64,000 nucleotides of DNA from contig NZ_JH719942.1 of the NCBI RefSeq assembly GCF_000275825.1, positions 3,574,391 through 3,638,390 of the forward strand, written 5' to 3'. The notes under the pieces were generated by a model that did no database searches, was not told where the DNA came from, and was given only the letters and a program-made list of their open reading frames with translations. Every line of letters begins with the position of its first letter. Within the stretch, counting starts at the first letter, position 1. This DNA is from Saprospira grandis DSM 2844. Lineage in GTDB: Bacteria > Bacteroidota > Bacteroidia > Chitinophagales > Saprospiraceae. Below are positions 8,755 to 17,260 of the stretch, one piece after another. The translations under genes were made by a program, and so were the position numbers.

Positions 8755-9581
8755 GAAACATGAAGTCATACACAGGCAATTGCTTTGATTTTTACAAAAA
8801 AGTCGTGGAGTCTAAAAATAAAACTAAAAATGATCCAAACTATAAAAATCGATTAGTTGCACTAGAGCCAAGAATGGATCCAGTATTTAAAGGCTATAAA
8901 GAATTTTTTGACCTTAATACTTTGTTCCAATTAGGTCCTTCATGTTTCAAAGGACAGTCAAAAAAAGATTTGTTGAAATTGTATCGATATAAAGCATCGC
9001 TTTTTCAAAAATTAAATAATGACTTGATAAAGTTAGAAAACGGAAGGACTAATAATATTTGTCCATTTTGTACAATTAACACTGTAAATACATTAGACCA
9101 TATTGTACCTAAAAAAAAGTTTCCAGAGTTCTCAGCTAATCCTATCAATTTAATTCCGTGTTGTTCGGAGTGCAATAGTTATAAAAAAGATAGTTGGGAC
9201 CCAGCAGAAATGCTATTAAACCCATATTTAGATCATCTGCCAGATGAACAGTATTTATATACTAATATTAACGTAGAGAATAATATACCTGTAGTGGAGT
9301 TTTATTTAGACAATTCTAAAGGCAACATTTCAGAAACGTTGTTTAATAAGCTTGAGAAATCTTATGAAACGATGCATTTATTGAGAAGATTTAAAGAAAG
9401 TAGTCATAATGTAATTAGTGAACTAGAAGATGCATTTAAATCTGCTCAAGGGGGGGGACTAGCTAAGGCAGTTTTTTTAGAGATAGCTGAGAATCAAGCG
9501 AAGCAAAGACAAGAACGTTATAGTTTTAACTATTGGAGGGCTATATTAGAATTAGGTATGATAAATAGCGGCTTTTTGTGA
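8751..9581 (+). CDS. HNH endonuclease (PtuB-like)
   Basis: A 276-residue protein with a central HNH/His-Me finger domain: zinc-binding CPFC and CSEC pairs (about residues 103-106 and 139-142), catalytic core LDHIVPKKKFPEFSANPINL, and a closing CNSYKKD. This is the layout of PtuB-type and retron-associated HNH nucleases that accompany SMC-like ATPases. The ATG overlaps the stop of the upstream ATPase gene, indicating translational coupling and a stable complex. The role inferred is nucleic-acid cleavage once the ATPase is triggered by phage. A second ATG at 8760 is possible, but the overlapping start is favoured. Confidence 0.85.
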   Translation: MRNMKSYTGNCFDFYKKVVESKNKTKNDPNYKNRLVALEPRMDPVFKGYKEFFDLNTLFQLGPSCFKGQSKKDLLKLYRYKASLFQKLNNDLIKLENGRTNNICPFCTINTVNTLDHIVPKKKFPEFSANPINLIPCCSECNSYKKDSWDPAEMLLNPYLDHLPDEQYLYTNINVENNIPVVEFYLDNSKGNISETLFNKLEKSYETMHLLRRFKESSHNVISELEDAFKSAQGGGLAKAVFLEIAENQAKQRQERYSFNYWRAILELGMINSGFL

Positions 9582-9848
9582 TAAAGTTTTTTAATGATTT
9601 GAAAATTAGCTGACTGAAGGGGAATTTTTTTTTAGAGAGAAAAAGATTATATTTGAGGTATGGTACCATAGAAGTTGGGACTACAGGTGTTATAGCACAT
9701 GGGTGAATACAGCAAACAGCTTTATCAAAAAAAAAATAATGGCGACCAGAGCCAATATAGATAAAGTAACTAGAATAGTTGTAAGTGTTAAAGTTGGCCA
9801 AGGGCTCAATTTAATTTGAGGGGTCTTCAACTTCTAAAAAAAAGATAT
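9582..9848. other. Intergenic region, nothing recognised
   Basis: AT-rich. An open frame exists on the minus strand here but overlaps the end of the HNH gene and has no family features. It contains a small palindrome TATGGTACCATA at 9659-9670. Confidence 0.4.
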
Positions 9849-10393
9849 ATGCTCGCACATACAGAGTCATTTAAACGATTAAAAACAGAACAGCAAAGCA
9901 TTATCGACTTTGGCATTCTAACATTACAAGCGGTTAATCAGTTAGGTAAAAGTTTTAAACTCTATGAGGGGGCTGGAACTTTTGATGGGATAAAAAATTT
10001 TGATTCAGTCGAGTCAATAAAAAATGAAAAGAGAGAAGAGATCCCAAAAAACTATTTTACTATTGTCAACGACAAAGAAAATTTTGAAAAAAAGCTTACT
10101 CATAAAAGGTTTAAAAAACTAAAAAAACAGCACAAATTTAATTTGTCTAAATATATGTTGATAAGTGGGTTTAGTTTTTTTGAGGCGTACTTTATGGATG
10201 TCTTAGAAGAGCTAATTGATTTTCATGGTGGACATGATTATTACAAGCGAATAAAAAGTAGAAGTCAAGAGGTCTTGAAAAAGATGGATTCTTTAAATAA
10301 AGGAGTGCCCTTACCCCCAAAATTAGGACAGTAGTTTAAGGTGGAAAAATGAAAGAAAAAAGTCGTATAATGAAGCACTAAATTACAAAAGAG

Positions 10394-10681
10394 ATGAGAA
10401 AGAAACGTCGTAATTTCAGTTCTAAATTTAAGGCAAAAGTAGCCTTAGAAGCGCTAAAAGATCAATTGACCTTGGCAGAATTAGCGACAAAATACGAGCT
10501 ACATGCAAATCAAATATCGGCCTGGAAGAAAGAGCTTTTAGCCAATAGTTTTTTGCTTTATGAAAAAAAGCGAGGCCCCAAAGTGGATGCTGATGAAGAA
10601 AAAGAAGCCCGTTTATATGAGCAAATAGGCAAGTTGCAGTTTGAGCTGGACTGGCTTAAAAAAAAATATAGGGGAATGTGA
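10394..10681 (+). CDS. IS3-family transposase OrfA
   Basis: A 95-residue protein with an N-terminal helix-turn-helix (FKAKVALEALKDQLTLAELA, then HANQISAWKKELL) and a C-terminal leucine-zipper-like helix (EARLYEQIGKLQFELDWLKK), as in IS3 OrfA proteins that bind the terminal repeats. It overlaps orfB at a run of nine A residues (about 10658-10666). OrfB lies in the +1 (equivalently -2) phase rather than the usual -1, so the run may have lost or gained a base and the fusion transposase may not form properly. Confidence 0.92.
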   Translation: MRKKRRNFSSKFKAKVALEALKDQLTLAELATKYELHANQISAWKKELLANSFLLYEKKRGPKVDADEEKEARLYEQIGKLQFELDWLKKKYRGM

Positions 10682-11511
10682 TGAAGCGTTAAGACTGAGC
10701 CAAATAGCAGTATTAGAAGGACTTAGCATAGCTCGGCAATGTGAGTTAATGTCTGTTTCCCGATCAAAATACTATTATCAAGCAGTGGGCGAAAGTGCAG
10801 AAAACTTAAAGTTGATGCGTAAAATTGATGAGTTTCACCTGTCACATCCAGAGTGGGGCTACCCTAGGATGACCGAGTATTTAAGGGCCTCAGGCTTGAT
10901 TTGCAACAGAAAACGAGTTGCTCGCTTGATGAAAAAGATGAATATTCGATCTGTTTTACCCAAGCCAAACACCTCATTATCAGCCAAAAGTCATAAGAAA
11001 TACCCTTATTTACTTCGAGGCCTAAAAGTGAGCCGTTCAAATGAAGTTTGGGCAACTGACATTACTTATATTCCTATGCAAGCGGGTTTTATGTACTTAA
11101 CCGTTGTCATGGATTGGTATAGTCGATATGTTTTGAGCTGGCGGATTTCGAACAGCATGGATAAGCGTTTTTGTCTAGAAGCTCTGGACGAAGCTTGGAA
11201 ATGGGGGCAGCCTGAAATATTTAATTCCGATCAAGGCGCCCAATTTACTTCTCTAGAATTTACGTCTGAGTTGCTCAACAGAGGAATTAAGATCAGTATG
11301 GATGGAAAAGGCCGAGCCTTAGATAATGTGTTTGTAGAAAGATTATGGTGGTACCGTAAAATATGAGCATATTTATTTGAGAGCTTATGAAAATGGTTTA
11401 GATTTACACAACGGACTTAAAGAGTATTTTAATTATTATAACAATCACAGGCTTCATAGTTCTTTAGGATATAAAACTCCTCAAGATATTTTTCTTCAGC
11501 ATCTTCTCTAG
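10641..11511 (+). pseudogene. IS3-family transposase OrfB, frameshifted near its C-terminus
   Basis: The rve-type integrase core is visible: an HTH_21 region (LSHPEWGYPRMTEYLRASGL), first Asp in VWATDITYIPM, second Asp in IFNSDQGAQFTS, Glu in NVFVERLWW. Just after the Glu, near 11350, one base is out of phase: the frame ends YRKI-stop at 11366, while the other frame continues TVKYEHIYLRAYENGLDLHN and closes with LGYKTPQDIF at 11511. The catalytic triad is present but the conserved C-terminus is cut off. Confidence 0.85.
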
Positions 11512-12087
11512 AGAGGGAAGCTAGTTCCCCTCCCTGAAGAAACTCCACCTTAAATTAAGGGACTTTCTGTTTAAGCATTGGGGTAGGCGTAGAGATCAAG
11601 GATACGAATCCATGAAAAAGATTAAAGAACCATATGATCCTAAAAAAGAACTTCAATATAAAAAGCACAGTAAGGTTGTCCAAGAAGAAATAGATAGTCC
11701 CCATTTTTTAACAAGTAGTTTGTTCTCTTCTTTTTTACTTAATGACCTGAAAAATAAAGTCTATAAGAAGTCTTTTAAAAGCTATGAAATCCCCAAGTTA
11801 CTTGAAGAATTATTTCTATTTGATATCAATTCAAAAATTCCAGAAGGTAAAAGTTGTTCTGGTCAAAAAATAAGTGCTGTTTTTGATGAAATACGTGAAA
11901 AAAGAAATAAAATAAGCCATGGTCTATTGACAAATCCTTCAAAGTTGCCTTTCAAGGATGTTAAAAAATACCTTAAATTTTTTAGATGGTTAGCTATTAA
12001 AATTGACCAACATCTGATAAAATTTTTCTTTATAATAGAAAAAACTTAAATGTTAAGTAATTATTTCTTATATTTGGTCTCAGCAGC

Positions 12088-12182
12088 TATTAGATTAGTG
12101 TAAAGGTAGCATGCCTGAGTCCCTAATAGTACATTCCTATTAGGAATTCAGGAGGAAGAGGTTCAAGTCCTCTATCTTTTAG
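12088..12182 (+). other. tRNA-like sequence with a hairpin inserted in the anticodon loop
   Basis: A cloverleaf can be drawn: acceptor strands CTATTAGAT / ATCTTTTAG (two T-T mismatches), a D-arm-like GTGTAAAGGTAGCAT, anticodon stem CCTGA / TCAGG, a 4-nt variable loop, and a good T-arm AGAGG-TTCAAGT-CCTCT. The anticodon loop is 29 nt instead of 7 and holds a strong hairpin (CCTAATAG...CTATTAGG, 12122-12143). No anticodon can be assigned and there is no encoded CCA. It may be a tRNA relic, a tRNA mimic or an element-borne tRNA; it directly follows the HEPN gene. Confidence 0.45.
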
Positions 12183-12254
12183 TTGTTTTTCTAACAAGTA
12201 TCAAGTATAGATTTTTAGTTATAGTAGATTCAAATTTACAAATTTGAAAAAATA

Positions 12255-12278
12255 AGCTGAAAATTAAAATTCTCAGCT
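12255..12278 (+). terminator. Weak hairpin, possible terminator
   Basis: AGCTGA and TCAGCT flank an AT-rich loop with no clear T-run. It could end transcription from the tRNA-like region. Confidence 0.3.
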
Positions 12279-12299
12279 ACAATCAAGATTTTTCATGGG

Positions 12300-13139
12300 C
12301 CGATGGTTTTAACCATCGGCTCATTTTTTTGGATGTAGAATATCCTCCCTTGTTGCTGTGGGTTTTAACCCACTGTTCTAGAAAACCGTCAAGAAAACAC
12401 CCCTTTCAAATAGCGGCTTTCAATTAGGCTCAAGCCTAAAAAAAACAAAATAAAAAGAGGCCCTCTTTAGAGGGTTGATAAAAAAACTTAGCCTGGGGGC
12501 TTGTCCCTAGGCGATGAATGGATTTTTTCTGCGGCGAAAAAACTAATGGATCCAAAACCACCAAGAAAAAACAACCGCCCCCAAAAAGCGAACAAGGACT
12601 TTAGTCCGCTAGTTCGCTCAAGTCAGCAAGCCTAGGCTTCAGCCCAGGGCAGAAATAATAGCAATTGTTTTCATTCCTGAATTTTAGTGTAGGATTATTT
12701 TTCCAAGAAAAACAACAACCGCCAAACACACCCCCAAAGAAAAATCCCCTCGCAAGAGGGGATGACAATTTTCTAGCTAGCCTAGGGCCTTGGCCCTGGG
12801 GTTCCTATGAAATTTTTGTGGCAGAAACAATAGCAATTGTTTTACCCCTGAATTTTTTGTGGAGTTATTTTAGGGCCATGGGCTGAAGCCCATGGTTGAT
12901 TGTCTATGCAAACTGGCGGGCTGAAGCCCTTGTTTGCTGGAAAATGGGAAACATTTTAGCTCCAAGAAAAAAAACAACTGCCCAACCACAACCGCAAAAA
13001 AAATCCCCTCGAATGAGGGGATGATAATTTTCTAGCTAGCCTAGGGCCTTGGCCCTGGGGTTCCTATGAAAATTTATGGGAAACAAAACAACAACCGCCT
13101 CCAACCGCCGAAGAAAAACAATGGCCTGAAAAAAATGGA
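12300..13139. repeat. Gene-free mosaic of small intergenic repeats
   Basis: No credible gene. It holds the palindromes GATGGTTTTAACCATC (12303) and GTGGGTTTTAACCCAC (12359), a 71-bp direct repeat at 12742-12812 and 13001-13071 (each starting with a CCCCTC...GAGGGG hairpin and continuing TCTAGCTAGCCTAGGGCC), two copies of AGAAACAATAGCAATTGTTTT-like sequence near 12651-12671 and 12821-12841, and at 13090-13147 a copy of 81-138. A 73-codon open frame at 12665 runs through these repeats and is not a gene. Confidence 0.7.
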
Positions 13140-13260
13140 TGAGCGGCCTAGCGATGCGAAAGGGGGCGGCGCAGCCGCAGACCAAGGCCGTCAGGCCGCA
13201 GGGCCGAGCAGAGCTGCGAGCCCTGAAGCGTAGCGCCTGCCGTAGGCAGGAGGCCCCAAA
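13140..13260 (-). repeat. GC-rich intergenic repeat, copy 3
   Basis: Minus-orientation copy with GCAGGGCCGAGCAGAGCTGC (one change from the usual GACC to GAGC) at about 13199-13218 and variable stems GCCGTCAGGCCG and CTGCCGTAGGCAGG. Confidence 0.8.
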
Positions 13261-13463
13261 AAAAACAAAACAACAAAAAGGGATACTATATATAAGGTAT
13301 AAAAAATAGAGTGGCCCTAAAAAATTGGAAGGCAGAGAAAAAGCGGCTGAAAATAAAAGGCATCTGTTTATTTGGGGAAAAGGAGATGAAAAAAAACAGT
13401 GTTTTTCTAAGAAAACTTTATATTTTAGGGTTTCTCCATTGGACAACCATTGAATTGAACTAA

Positions 13464-15320
13464 ATGACTTTTCAAGAAGCCCTCAACAACCTTTTTAGCT
13501 TTGACAGCTCTAGTCAAGGCCTAGCCTTTGGCTTTATTTTATTGCTCAGCTTTTTGTTGGGCCTATTCTTTTGGTGGCTGATTGTGCAGCGACCGCAAAG
13601 AAAGCGTTATGAACGCAAATTGGCGCAATTGAATGAAGAATTGCTCAAGCAGCGCAAAGAGCAGGAAGAAGCGGAAGACAAGCTACAGGTTTTGTCTGCC
13701 GAATTGCGTCAGTTGCAAGTAGAAGAGCGCAAAAGAGAGAAAGCGCTGGCGATACAGACCAAAATGGCGCAGGATTTAAGTGCACAAGAAAAATCTTTGA
13801 AGCAAGCTAAGGCGGCTGCAGAACAGGCTAAAAAAGCGGCTGAACAAGAATTGGCGGAGTTAAAACAGCTCTATAAACATGCGCAGCGCGAAAGTTTGGG
13901 GGCCAAAGAAGCCGAAGCATTGGCGGAAGAGATTCAGGCCAAGGCGCAAAAAGAAATTGATGGCTCAAAAGCCTTGATGAAACAGATTGAGGAAGAAAGA
14001 GAAGCCCTTTTGCGTCAGTATGAAGAGCAGAAGTCGGCTTTGCATTGGGTGGAAGAAGAGTTGGAAATGCGCAAAAGCAAAATTGAAGACTTGCAAACGG
14101 AATTGGGTCAGGCTTTGAATGAATTGGCGGCTCAGGCCGAGCAGCCTAATATTTTGGCCGAAGAAAATGAGCAGCTCAAAGAAGCTTTTGAAGAATTGGA
14201 GAGTCAGCTCAAGCAATTGGACCAATTTCAGGAGGAAACTTTGCGGGAGGATCCCGAACTGGACCAAAGAATTGCTGAGCTGCTTGAATTTGCCCAAAGC
14301 GCCATGGCCGAGGCGCATTTCTATGAAGAAATTCCAGAAGCCGATTTAGTAGAAGACGAAGAACTACTGAATGAAAAACTGGCTGAAATTTCATTGGATA
14401 AAGAAGAAGAAGAAGCCGAATTTGCTATAGAATTGGAAGCCGAAGAAACAGCAGCCTTAGAAGACGCCTTGGCTCAGGCCGAAAGCAGCATGCAACTAGC
14501 TGGATTTTTTGAGGCCTTTGATGAAGCGGTCATTTTAGAGGCCGATAATAGCGAAACGCTTTCGGAAGAAGAGCAAATGCAAGCGGCCTTAGACTTGGCG
14601 GCGGCCAATATGGAAATAGAACAGGAAGAAACTGATTTTATTGAAGACATGGCCAAATTGGAAGAACAATTGGCCCAGGTTCCGGAAGAAGCGCCTCAAA
14701 CAAGAGCATTAGCAGATAACATCGAAATTTCTGAGGAAGAAGCGGCGCAGATGGATGCCGCCCTTAGCCGAGCCAGCGAAAGCATGCAGGCCGAAGGATT
14801 TTTTGCGCCCATGCAAGAAGCGGTAATTTTAGGCGAAGAAGAATTATCTATAGAAGAAAAAGCCGAAGAAGCTTTATTGATGGCCCAGGATAATGCCGCC
14901 TTAGAACAAGCCGAAGAAGAAGTGGTAGAAGATATGGCCAAGTTGGAAGAACAACTGGCGCTTTTGCCCGAAGAAGAACCAGCCGCCAGAGGTTTGGCGC
15001 CAAAAGAAGAAGAAATTTTGGTAGATGAAGGTCAAGCCTTAGACATGCAATCGGCTTTGCAATTGGCAGAAAAAGCCTTGAATCAAGAAGGTTTTTACGG
15101 CAGCATTCCAGAAGACGAGCTTTTGGGAGAAGAACAAAAAGATGATTTATCTAAAATAGAAGGTATGAGTCCCGCTTGGCAAGCCAAATTGGAAGAGGCG
15201 GGAGTGCATAGCTATCAGGAAATAGTACATTTAAGTTATCAGGCGGTGGCCCAAGAGCTCAATATTCCGCAAGATTTATTGGATCAATGGGCTGCAAGCG
15301 CAAAAAAGCTACTTTTATAA
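13464..15320 (+). CDS. Membrane-anchored coiled-coil protein with acidic repeats and C-terminal HhH domain
   Basis: A 618-residue protein. One membrane helix at about 19-41 (LAFGFILLLSFLLGLFFWWL) is followed by a long cytosolic coiled coil (45-275) and then a very acidic region with imperfect internal repeats: blocks around AEAHFYEEIPEADLV, ESSMQLAGFFEAFDEAVILE, ESMQAEGFFAPMQEAVIL and ALNQEGFYGSIPEDELL share the pattern A..(M/L)...GF(F/Y)......(D/E)A..L. The last 60 residues (LSKIEGMSPAWQAKLEEAGV) are a helix-hairpin-helix like the ones that end many Bacteroidota membrane proteins. I know no assigned function; it may be a scaffold. It opens a same-strand cluster with the CHAT, STAND and caspase genes. 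Confidence 0.75.
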   Translation: MTFQEALNNLFSFDSSSQGLAFGFILLLSFLLGLFFWWLIVQRPQRKRYERKLAQLNEELLKQRKEQEEAEDKLQVLSAELRQLQVEERKREKALAIQTKMAQDLSAQEKSLKQAKAAAEQAKKAAEQELAELKQLYKHAQRESLGAKEAEALAEEIQAKAQKEIDGSKALMKQIEEEREALLRQYEEQKSALHWVEEELEMRKSKIEDLQTELGQALNELAAQAEQPNILAEENEQLKEAFEELESQLKQLDQFQEETLREDPELDQRIAELLEFAQSAMAEAHFYEEIPEADLVEDEELLNEKLAEISLDKEEEEAEFAIELEAEETAALEDALAQAESSMQLAGFFEAFDEAVILEADNSETLSEEEQMQAALDLAAANMEIEQEETDFIEDMAKLEEQLAQVPEEAPQTRALADNIEISEEEAAQMDAALSRASESMQAEGFFAPMQEAVILGEEELSIEEKAEEALLMAQDNAALEQAEEEVVEDMAKLEEQLALLPEEEPAARGLAPKEEEILVDEGQALDMQSALQLAEKALNQEGFYGSIPEDELLGEEQKDDLSKIEGMSPAWQAKLEEAGVHSYQEIVHLSYQAVAQELNIPQDLLDQWAASAKKLLL

Positions 15321-15365
15321 TAAACGCCTTTAATTGTACGAATTTCTAGTACTCTACAGACTATC

Positions 15366-17204
15366 ATGAACGAACGTCCAGTTATTTTACTCAACTTTGC
15401 CAATCAGCAAGATGCGCATTTGGATCTACTCAAAGAGGAGAGTAGCCGCCTCAATGATATTTTGAGCCTAGCTCATGATCAGGGCAGCATAGAACTCTAC
15501 CGAGAGGAGAACGTCAATGTAGCTCAGCTGATCAAGGCCCTCAATCGTTTTAAGGAGCGCATTATTGTTTTTCATTATGCGGGCCATGCCGATGGCAGCA
15601 GCCTACATTTTGATGGAGGTACTGCCCAAGCGCTGGGCTTGGCGGAGTTGTTGGGCCAATTGCCCAATCTTAAATTTGTATTTCTCAATGGCTGCTCTAC
15701 GCAAGCCCAGGTAGATTATTTGTTGGAAAAAGGGGTGAAGGCCGTAATTGCTACCGCTGTAGCGATAGAAGACAATAAAGCCTTGCTTTTTTCCGAAACC
15801 TTTTACAGCGCCCTAGCCAATCGTTCCACTATTGATTCGGCTTTTCAATTTGCCGTGGGGGGCTCGCGTACTAATTTTGGAGATAGCGTTAAGGGCCGAA
15901 TTTTTATTCAGGGCGAGGAATTTGACCGTTCTGCAACCATGCCTTGGGGCTTGTTCCTAAATAAAGAGGCTAGAGCTGTTTTAGATTGGAGTTTGCCTAC
16001 TTATGTGACGGATACGGGCATTACACCACCAGCCAATCCAGACTATACTGTAAATACTTATATGCTGGATGTTTTTGATGAGATGTGTCATTATGATCCT
16101 AAGCTCAAACCTTTGGCCGAAGACTCTTTTAGCGGCGAATCGGATGACCGTTTGTCCTTGGCCCTGATCATAGAGCATTTTCCTTGGCCCATTGGGGTGC
16201 AAGTGCGTTTGCTCCTCTCTAAAGAATCAGCCATAGATGAACTATCGATGGAGCGCTTAGAGCAGTTGCTGAGCACTTATGTCTATACCACGCAATTTCT
16301 CTATTATATTGCGCTTTCTCAGCTTTGGGACGAAAAACGAAAGAGCAATATTACTGTGCGGCCTTACCTCATGGACCTTTTGCATCATGATGCCCGAACG
16401 TATCAGCACTTTGATTATCTCAAGCATTTTATTTCTATTGTTCAGCTATTAGAGCAAGAAAATAAGGCCCTTTTTGTGGAGGAGTTTGGGGATATGCGTC
16501 GGGCCTTTGAGGAGAAAAAAGAATTTTATGATGCCTACCTCTATTTAGAGTCGCTACGAGCCAAAATTCGGCAGCAAACGCCCGAACAATTGGCAGCAGA
16601 ATTGCCGCAGCTTTGTGCCGATGGCGAATACTTTTTGTCAACGATCCTGATTAAGGCTGCTTTTTTAGTCAATTATGATTTATTGACCATCCGAGATATT
16701 CGAGTGATTAGCTATCGCTATCAAGATCCTAAGTTTGACCACTATATCGCTCGTCTCAATGCCAAAGTAAATGATTTGGCCGTGAGTAAGGCCCTGCAAG
16801 CTCGATCCTATAAGGATTACGCCAATAATGCTTCGGTCATTTTAAGCCGAAATATGCAAGATCCTAAGGATTTTCTCAATCTTTCTCCCTTTATCATTGA
16901 TAAAAATGCTTTTGGCGAAGGGATGACAGAAGATCGAGCCACAGAACAACAGCTGTTTACCTACGCCTACCGAGAAGGAGAAGATTTTCGCTATTTTAGT
17001 ACCGTCTACTCTATTTATCGAGTGCATGAACGACCCAAAGACCAACTAACGACTGCCAGCGAACAGCCCAGAGCGGCTAGAGGGGGGCGCGATCGCCGAA
17101 GAAGATCTTCCCGAAACCGAAGAAGAAACGAAGAGGAACCACAAAGCCCATTGGATATCCTCAAAGAATTGTTTTCACTCTTTGAAGAAGACTTCAGCCG
17201 ATAA
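15366..17204 (+). CDS. CHAT-domain (caspase-fold) protease-like protein
   Basis: A 612-residue protein. The N-terminal ~180 residues are a CHAT/caspase-like fold: strand ERIIVFHYAGHADGS with candidate catalytic His74, and FVFLNGCSTQ with candidate Cys110, then GVKAVIATAVAIEDNKALLF, the usual CHAT segment. The remainder (180-560) is helical with no family I recognise, and the C-terminus is Arg-rich (RGGRDRRRRSSRNRRRNEEE at about 575-595), possibly a nucleic-acid or acidic-partner binding tail that could contact the acidic coiled-coil protein upstream. No signal peptide, so cytosolic. CHAT proteases often act with STAND ATPases, and one follows 56 bp downstream. Confidence 0.85.
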   Translation: MNERPVILLNFANQQDAHLDLLKEESSRLNDILSLAHDQGSIELYREENVNVAQLIKALNRFKERIIVFHYAGHADGSSLHFDGGTAQALGLAELLGQLPNLKFVFLNGCSTQAQVDYLLEKGVKAVIATAVAIEDNKALLFSETFYSALANRSTIDSAFQFAVGGSRTNFGDSVKGRIFIQGEEFDRSATMPWGLFLNKEARAVLDWSLPTYVTDTGITPPANPDYTVNTYMLDVFDEMCHYDPKLKPLAEDSFSGESDDRLSLALIIEHFPWPIGVQVRLLLSKESAIDELSMERLEQLLSTYVYTTQFLYYIALSQLWDEKRKSNITVRPYLMDLLHHDARTYQHFDYLKHFISIVQLLEQENKALFVEEFGDMRRAFEEKKEFYDAYLYLESLRAKIRQQTPEQLAAELPQLCADGEYFLSTILIKAAFLVNYDLLTIRDIRVISYRYQDPKFDHYIARLNAKVNDLAVSKALQARSYKDYANNASVILSRNMQDPKDFLNLSPFIIDKNAFGEGMTEDRATEQQLFTYAYREGEDFRYFSTVYSIYRVHERPKDQLTTASEQPRAARGGRDRRRRSSRNRRRNEEEPQSPLDILKELFSLFEEDFSR

Positions 17205-17260
17205 ACCCAAACCAAATTCCATTCATCGCCCACGCAGTTTTCAAATATAGATGTAGCCCT

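Larger units (their letters stand above)
10306..11591 (+). mobile_element. IS3-family insertion sequence, about 1286 bp
   Basis: It contains orfA and orfB of an IS3-family transposase. Imperfect terminal repeats: the left begins TGCCCTTACCCCCAAAATTA, and the right end read inward begins TACGCCTACCCCAATGCTTA. A 3-bp duplication GAG (10303-10305 and 11592-11594) flanks it. The boundaries are confirmed independently because their removal restores the host HEPN reading frame. Confidence 0.88.
9849..12049 (+). pseudogene. HEPN-type (RiboL-PSP-HEPN-like) gene, interrupted by an IS3-family element
   Basis: The left part (9849-10305) encodes SKYMLISGFSFFEAYFMDVL, typical of the first helices of RiboL-PSP-type HEPN proteins. 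The right part (11595-12049) carries EIREKRNKISHG, the HEPN R-x(4-6)-H motif of metal-independent RNases. Deleting 10306-11591 and one 3-bp GAG copy joins the two in one frame through the codons GAT CAA GGA TAC GAA TCC ATG, giving about 303 residues. ATG 9849 is preferred over the TTG at 9816. HEPN proteins in defence islands act as RNA-cleaving toxins or effectors; here it directly follows the ATPase/HNH pair. As it stands the gene is broken. Confidence 0.85.

Noticed and set aside
9541-9801. 86-codon minus-strand frame after the HNH gene
   Set aside because: Overlaps the HNH coding end; low-complexity AT-rich composition and no recognisable domain.
12665-12886. 73-codon frame in the repeat mosaic
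   Set aside because: Made of direct-repeat sequence present elsewhere in other frames.
13965-14941. Several long antisense frames under the coiled-coil protein gene
   Set aside because: Shadow frames caused by biased Glu/Leu/Ala codons; no start signals and the sense frame is clearly coding.
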